Shown here: positions 60,079 through 64,000 of the stretch, piece after piece | Layout: the number at the start of each line of letters is the position of its first letter | Position numbering within the stretch: the first letter of the stretch is position 1 | Source: UBA966 sp046350355 | GTDB taxonomy: Bacteria > Planctomycetota > Phycisphaerae > Phycisphaerales > SM1A02 | DNA length: 64,000 bases | Assembly (NCBI GenBank): GCA_046350355.1 | Contig: JAXMAN010000001.1 | Location: 186,001 to 250,000 of the forward strand | Reading direction: 5' to 3' | Notes under the pieces: generated by a model | Told to the model about the DNA's origin: nothing | The model's database searches: none | What the model saw: the letters and a program-made list of their open reading frames with translations, nothing else | Program-made: the position numbers and the translations under genes

Positions 60079-61536
60079 ATGCCACGTCTGTTTGCTGCGC
60101 TCGCCACCGCCCTGCTCGCTGCCGGCGTCCATTGCTCGCCGGCCGCCGCCGCGCCGCAGAACGCACCCAACCCGAAGATCCCCGAGGACGCGCGTGCCGC
60201 GATCGACCACGCGAAGAGCCTCTCGAAGGCCTTCCGCGCGATCTCGAAGATCGCCGCCCCCTCGGTCGTCTCCATCGAGACGCGCGCCGCCGTCCGCGCA
60301 CAAAATATGCCGGGCATGCCCGGCATGTTTTCCCCGCGCATGATGCCGGGGCCGATGCAGCAGGTCCGCGGCGAGGGGACCGGCTTCATCATCTCCGACG
60401 AGGGCCACATCGCCACGAACAACCATGTCGTGCGCGGCGCCTCGCAGGTGGTCGTCCACCTGCACGACGGCCGCGAGGCCGCCGCGACGCTCGTCGGCAC
60501 CGACGCCGAGACCGACATCGCCGTGCTGAAGATCGACCTGCCGAACCTGGAGGCGATCTCCTTCGGCGACAGCGACGCCGCCGAGGTCGGCGACTGGGTC
60601 GTCGCCTTCGGCTCGCCCTTCGGGCTCAAGGACAGCGTCACCGCCGGCATCATCAGCGCCAAGGGACGCGAGGTCGGCCTCAGCCCGCTCGAGAGCTACC
60701 TGCAGACCGACGCGACGATCAACCCCGGAAACAGCGGCGGTCCGCTCGTGGACCTCGAGGGCCGCGTCATCGGCATGAACACCGCGATCGAGAGCCGCAG
60801 CGGCGGCTCCGACGGCATCGGCTTCGCGATCCCCTCGAACCTCGCGAAGTCCGTCGTCGAGTCGATCATCGCGGGCAGCTCGCCCACGCGCGGCTTCCTC
60901 GGCGTGCAGCTCCAGCCGCTGGACCCGAACCTCGCCGAGAGCTTCGCCTTCGAGGGCGAGGGCGTGCTCGTCAACACCGTCGTGCCCGACGGCCCCGCCG
61001 ACCGCGCGGGCGTGCAGCCCGGCGACATCATCGTGAAGGTCAACGGCGCGAAGACGCCCAGCGTGCACTCCGTGCAGCGCGCGGTGCGCCTCTGCAAGCC
61101 CGGCGCCGACTGCCCCGTGGAGATCTTCCGCGACGGCGCCACGCGCCAGGTGAACGCGCGCCTGGACGACTCGACGCGCCAGGTGGCCTCGGCCGCGGCG
61201 CCCGCTCCCACGCTGCGCGCCGCCCCGCGCGTCGCGCGTCCGGCGGACACCGCCGCGCTCGGGCTGGAGGTGAAGTCCATCGACGCCGCCTACGCGAAGG
61301 AGCGCGGGCTGCGCGACACCAGCGGCGCGCTCGTCGCGTCGGTCGCGCCGGCGAGCCCGGCCGCGCGCGCGGGCCTGCGTCCCGGCGACATCGTCCGCCA
61401 GGTCGGCGGCGAGGCGGTCGTCGACGCCGAGGGCTTCACGAAGCAGCTCGCCTCCGCCGCCGGCAACGGACGCAGCGTCCGCATGCTGGTGGAGCGCGAC
61501 GGCGCCGCGAAGTTCGTGCTCCTGCGCGGGACCTGA
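60079..61536 (+). CDS. HtrA/DegP-type periplasmic serine protease with two PDZ domains
   Basis: The 485-residue protein has a signal peptide (LFAALATALLAAGVHC, cleavage near AAAA), a trypsin-like domain with His116 (ATNNHVV), Asp146 (DAETDIAVLKID) and Ser219 (NPGNSGGPL), and two PDZ domains (about 275-360, FLGVQL and GDIIVKVNG; about 400-480, GLRPGDIVRQVGG). A ribosome-binding site AAGGAGGT is 9 nt upstream of the ATG. Residues Gln75-Ser85 (QNMPGMPGMFS) are encoded by a copy of the 34-bp palindrome and fall in the loop region before the protease core (RGEGTGFIIS), where DegP also has a long variable loop. Role: quality control of exported proteins. Confidence 0.93.
   Translation: MPRLFAALATALLAAGVHCSPAAAAPQNAPNPKIPEDARAAIDHAKSLSKAFRAISKIAAPSVVSIETRAAVRAQNMPGMPGMFSPRMMPGPMQQVRGEGTGFIISDEGHIATNNHVVRGASQVVVHLHDGREAAATLVGTDAETDIAVLKIDLPNLEAISFGDSDAAEVGDWVVAFGSPFGLKDSVTAGIISAKGREVGLSPLESYLQTDATINPGNSGGPLVDLEGRVIGMNTAIESRSGGSDGIGFAIPSNLAKSVVESIIAGSSPTRGFLGVQLQPLDPNLAESFAFEGEGVLVNTVVPDGPADRAGVQPGDIIVKVNGAKTPSVHSVQRAVRLCKPGADCPVEIFRDGATRQVNARLDDSTRQVASAAAPAPTLRAAPRVARPADTAALGLEVKSIDAAYAKERGLRDTSGALVASVAPASPAARAGLRPGDIVRQVGGEAVVDAEGFTKQLASAAGNGRSVRMLVERDGAAKFVLLRGT
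60300..60333. repeat. 34-bp palindromic repeat family, copy 4, inside HtrA gene
   Basis: The left arm ACAAAATAT and right arm CATGTTTTCC flank the intact GCCGGGCATGCCCGGC core. It is read in frame as NMPGMPGMFS. This is the only copy within a gene; the other three are intergenic. Confidence 0.88.
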
Positions 61537-61665
61537 CCGCACGGCACGCGCGGCACGCACCCCGCACGCTCCGAGAACATCTCCCGGTTCACTCCAAGTC
61601 CGCGGCCCGCGCACCTTCGACGCCGGGCCGCGGCTCCTTTTCCCTACCATCGTCACTCTTCCCCG

Positions 61666-62874
61666 ATGGACCCGGTCCCCGCACCATCGACCCTCGACAC
61701 GCCGCTCTCGGTGCCCTTCCGGCACCGCGTGCTCTTCACGCGCGACTCGCTCGCGCCGGCGAATCCCGCGCTGGCGACGCTGCTCTGCGAGCCGCCGGCG
61801 CTGGACGCGGCGGGCGCCGCGGGCGCCGCGGGAACCAACGCCGCGTCCGCCCCGCGCCGCCTCGTCGCATTCATCGATGCGGGCCTCGCCGCCGCGCACC
61901 CGGGCTTCGAGGAGCGCCTGCGCGCGTACCTCGCCGCGCACGCGCACGCCGGCGCGCCCGAACCCGCGCTCATCGAGCGCGTTCCCGGCGGCGAGGCATG
62001 CAAGCGCGACCACGCGCTCGTCGACCGCGTCGTGGCCGCCGTCGACGCGCACCGCATCGACCGCCAGAGCGTCGTGCTCGCGGCGGGCGGCGGCGCGGTG
62101 CTGGACGCGGTCGGCTTCGCGGCCGCGATCGCGCACCGCGGCGTGCGGCTCGTGCGCCTGCCTTCCACGACGCTCTCGCAGGACGACGCGGGCATGGCCG
62201 TGAAGAACGGCATCAACCTCGGGCGCAAGAAGAACTTCATCGGCGCCTTCGCGGTGCCGCACGGCGTCCTCTGCGACACGGAGCTGCTGCGCACGCTCCC
62301 CGACTGGTCCTGGTGCGGCGGCTTCAGCGAGGCGGTGAAGATCGCCCTGCTGCGCGACCCCGCGCTCTTCGCCCAGATCGAGCGCGACGCCGCCGCGATC
62401 CGCGCGCGCGACATGGCCGCGGCGGTCCCCGTGGTGATGCGCAGCGCGCAGCTCCACTACCGGCACATCGTCCTGGGCGGCGATCCCTTCGAGACGCGCT
62501 CGGCGCGCCCGCTGGACTACGGCCACTGGCTCGCGCACCGGCTCGAGGGACTCACCGACGGCGAGCTCCCGCACGGGCAGGCGGTCGCCATCGGCGTCGC
62601 GGTGGACACGCTCTACGCGGCGTGCGCGGGGATGCTCGCGCAGGCGGATGCGCAGCGCGTCCTCGCGCTCCTGCGCGCGCTCGGGCTGCCGACGACGCAC
62701 GCGCTGCTCGCGGATCCGCAGCCGCTGCTGGCGGGGCTCGAGGAGTTCCGCGAGCACCTTGGCGGCCGCCTCACCGTGACGCTGCTGCGCGGCATCGGCG
62801 ATCCCGTCGACGCGCACGCGCTCGACGCGGCGACGCTGCGCGAGGCGTTCGCGCTCACTTCGCGGCCGTCGTGA
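61666..62874 (+). CDS. 3-dehydroquinate synthase family protein, EboD-like
   Basis: The 402-residue protein has the sugar-phosphate cyclase fold with NAD loop AAGGGAVLDAVGFAAAIAHRG and metal-site residues in GGFSEAVKIALL and GHWLAHRLE. It departs from housekeeping AroB: SQDDAGMAVKNGINLGRKKN replaces the usual AQVDSSVGGKTAVN pattern, and RLPSTTL and WCGGFSEAVK resemble the EboD group of AroB relatives. An N-terminal extension of about 60 Ala/Pro-rich residues precedes the domain. It could make dehydroquinate or act on another sugar phosphate. Other ebo genes are not adjacent. TACCAT ends 15 nt before the ATG. Confidence 0.78.
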   Translation: MDPVPAPSTLDTPLSVPFRHRVLFTRDSLAPANPALATLLCEPPALDAAGAAGAAGTNAASAPRRLVAFIDAGLAAAHPGFEERLRAYLAAHAHAGAPEPALIERVPGGEACKRDHALVDRVVAAVDAHRIDRQSVVLAAGGGAVLDAVGFAAAIAHRGVRLVRLPSTTLSQDDAGMAVKNGINLGRKKNFIGAFAVPHGVLCDTELLRTLPDWSWCGGFSEAVKIALLRDPALFAQIERDAAAIRARDMAAAVPVVMRSAQLHYRHIVLGGDPFETRSARPLDYGHWLAHRLEGLTDGELPHGQAVAIGVAVDTLYAACAGMLAQADAQRVLALLRALGLPTTHALLADPQPLLAGLEEFREHLGGRLTVTLLRGIGDPVDAHALDAATLREAFALTSRPS

Positions 62875-64000
62875 ACTCCACCTCGTACGGCTCGAGCTCC
62901 ACGCCATCGCGCGACCGGAACGAGCGGAACTTGCCGCCGTTGAGCGAGAATCGGTAGGTGCGTCCGGGCTCGAGCGTCATCTCCCAGGTGAAGATGCGCT
63001 CCTGGTCGATGGTCGGCTTGCCCGCGAGCGCCGGCGTGTTCGCGGGCGATCCGACGATGCTGTACGCGTCGGTGCGCATCGGGCGGTCGAACTCGATGCG
63101 CAGCGTCGCCTTGCCGGGCGGCAGGTCCTTCGCGCCCACCTCGGGCGAGATGCGCAGCACCTTCGGCGCCAGCGCGGAGGCCTTCTCCGCCTTCGCGCCC
63201 TCCTGCTCCAGCACCTCGACGATGCGCGGGACGAAGGCGTCCAGGTCGGCGTAGCGCGCGCGGTTCGCCTCGTACTCGCCCAGCGCCTGCGCGAGCGCGG
63301 GCACCCACTTGAATCCGCGCGAGACCTCCTCGGCGGACTGCTTCGACGCCGCCTCGGGACCGAGCACATCGAGCATGCAGCGCACGACGCAGGCGCGCAC
63401 GAGCGTCTCGTAGAGCACGGTGCGCGCGTCGCCGTACGCCTGGCGCTCCATCGACCTGCGCGCGCCGGCGAAGAGCCGCTCGCCGGCGGGCTGCAGCGCC
63501 TTCAGGTGGCGGTCGACGACCGCGTTCGTGTAGCTGTGGCAGAGCTCGTGCGCGAGCAGCGGCGCGAGGTCCTCGCCGAAGACCGGCACGCCCTGCGCGT
63601 CCCAGGTGTCGCAGCCGATCACCGGGCGGATGCGCTCGGGCGTGCCGTCGACGAACTGGATGCCGACGCCGTAGTTGCCGCCGCCGTTGAGCAGGCCGGG
63701 CACGAGCTCGTACGCCGCGCCCTGGCGCACGCCCAGCGTCCGGTCGAACCACGGCAGCAGCGCGATGCGGTTCGCCGCGGATTCCAGGCTCGCGGCGGCC
63801 TGCGCGTAGAAGGCGGCCTCCTTCGCGACGAAGTCCGCCCACAGGCACTGCGTCGCGAGGTCGCGAAGCTGCGCCACCAGGCGGCGCGTATCGCGCGTCT
63901 CCAGGCGCGCGTCCAGGCGCGGCGGCCGCGCGTCGAAATCGACGCGCTCCACCAGCGCGGGGGGCGGGCCCAGGTGCATCGCCAGGCTCATCACCGCGTC
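62855..64000 (-). CDS. Zinc metallopeptidase (DUF4932-like), cut by window end
   Basis: At least 381 residues are visible; the frame stays open to the right edge, so the 5' end, probably with a signal peptide, is missing. The zinc motif HExxH appears as HELCHSY in APLLAHELCHSYTNAV, and RTVLYETLVRACVVR could supply the third ligand. The C-terminal 100 residues (VLRISPEVGAKDLPPGKATLRIEFDRPM) form an Ig-like Big_5 domain. It resembles DUF4932 peptidases of secreted type. Its last 20 bp overlap the convergent synthase gene. Confidence 0.78.
   Translation of the reverse strand, partial: DAVMSLAMHLGPPPALVERVDFDARPPRLDARLETRDTRRLVAQLRDLATQCLWADFVAKEAAFYAQAAASLESAANRIALLPWFDRTLGVRQGAAYELVPGLLNGGGNYGVGIQFVDGTPERIRPVIGCDTWDAQGVPVFGEDLAPLLAHELCHSYTNAVVDRHLKALQPAGERLFAGARRSMERQAYGDARTVLYETLVRACVVRCMLDVLGPEAASKQSAEEVSRGFKWVPALAQALGEYEANRARYADLDAFVPRIVEVLEQEGAKAEKASALAPKVLRISPEVGAKDLPPGKATLRIEFDRPMRTDAYSIVGSPANTPALAGKPTIDQERIFTWEMTLEPGRTYRFSLNGGKFRSFRSRDGVELEPYEVEFTTAAK

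Overview
The window is very GC-rich, gene-dense bacterial DNA, most likely from a planctomycete of the class Phycisphaerae. Four things point there. Two secreted proteins carry PEP-CTERM-like tails ending in poly-Arg (6457-7137, 53491-54207). Three unrelated secreted proteins share nearly identical dockerin-type repeats (DLNxDGxVDGADLGLLL type; 7374-8987, 12472-13113, 54483-56231). There is a prepilin-like protein with an H-X9-D element. A long MoxR/DUF58/BatA-type operon is also present. The assignment is inferred from protein style; no rRNA or tRNA gene is visible.

Layout. 53-2157 (minus): E1 beta and E1 alpha of a 2-oxo acid dehydrogenase. 2300-6510 (plus): four tandem paralogous zinc-ribbon membrane proteins, then a Tes/MJ0619-like radical SAM enzyme translationally coupled to an Lgt-like membrane protein. 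6457-8987: divergent PEP-CTERM and Kelch/dockerin genes. 9087-14908 (minus): leucine-type dehydrogenase, acyl-CoA dehydrogenase, a dockerin protein and two enoyl-CoA hydratase-family genes. 14925-19276 (minus): ECF sigma factor coupled to a VIT/vWA membrane protein. 19376-23041 (minus): membrane fusion protein and TolC-like lipoprotein. 23166-26523 (minus): a half aldehyde dehydrogenase, a complete one, and genuine lgt. 26632-30465 (plus): trpD and comEC. 30475-44204 (minus): an eight-gene moxR operon, mostly with 4-nt overlaps. 44226-47029: mutM, a possible origin region and dnaA. 47204-53343: metallo-beta-lactamase-fold hydrolase, Hpt, receiver-GGDEF, recO, M16 peptidase, PilZ protein and lipA. 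53491-58987: surface and secreted proteins, a prepilin-like protein, a glycosyltransferase and a cupredoxin. 59053-64000: SpoU-family methyltransferase, HtrA protease, an AroB/EboD-like synthase and a metallopeptidase cut by the window end.

How the genes connect. Leucine dehydrogenase, E1 alpha/beta, acyl-CoA dehydrogenase and the hydratases outline branched-chain amino acid breakdown, and LipA would make the lipoyl cofactor such a complex needs. Hpt, receiver-GGDEF and PilZ form a phosphorelay/c-di-GMP group. The radical SAM/Lgt-like pair is a candidate lipid- or membrane-modifying unit.

Two signals cut across the annotation. First, a near-perfect 34-bp palindrome with a GCCGGGCATGCCCGGC core occurs four times, once inside the HtrA reading frame; it has no stop codon in any frame. 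Second, about fifteen genes have a TANNNT hexamer ending 6-8 nt before the start codon and no Shine-Dalgarno sequence, as expected for leaderless transcripts. At the first zinc-ribbon gene the hexamer lies in the arm of the palindrome.
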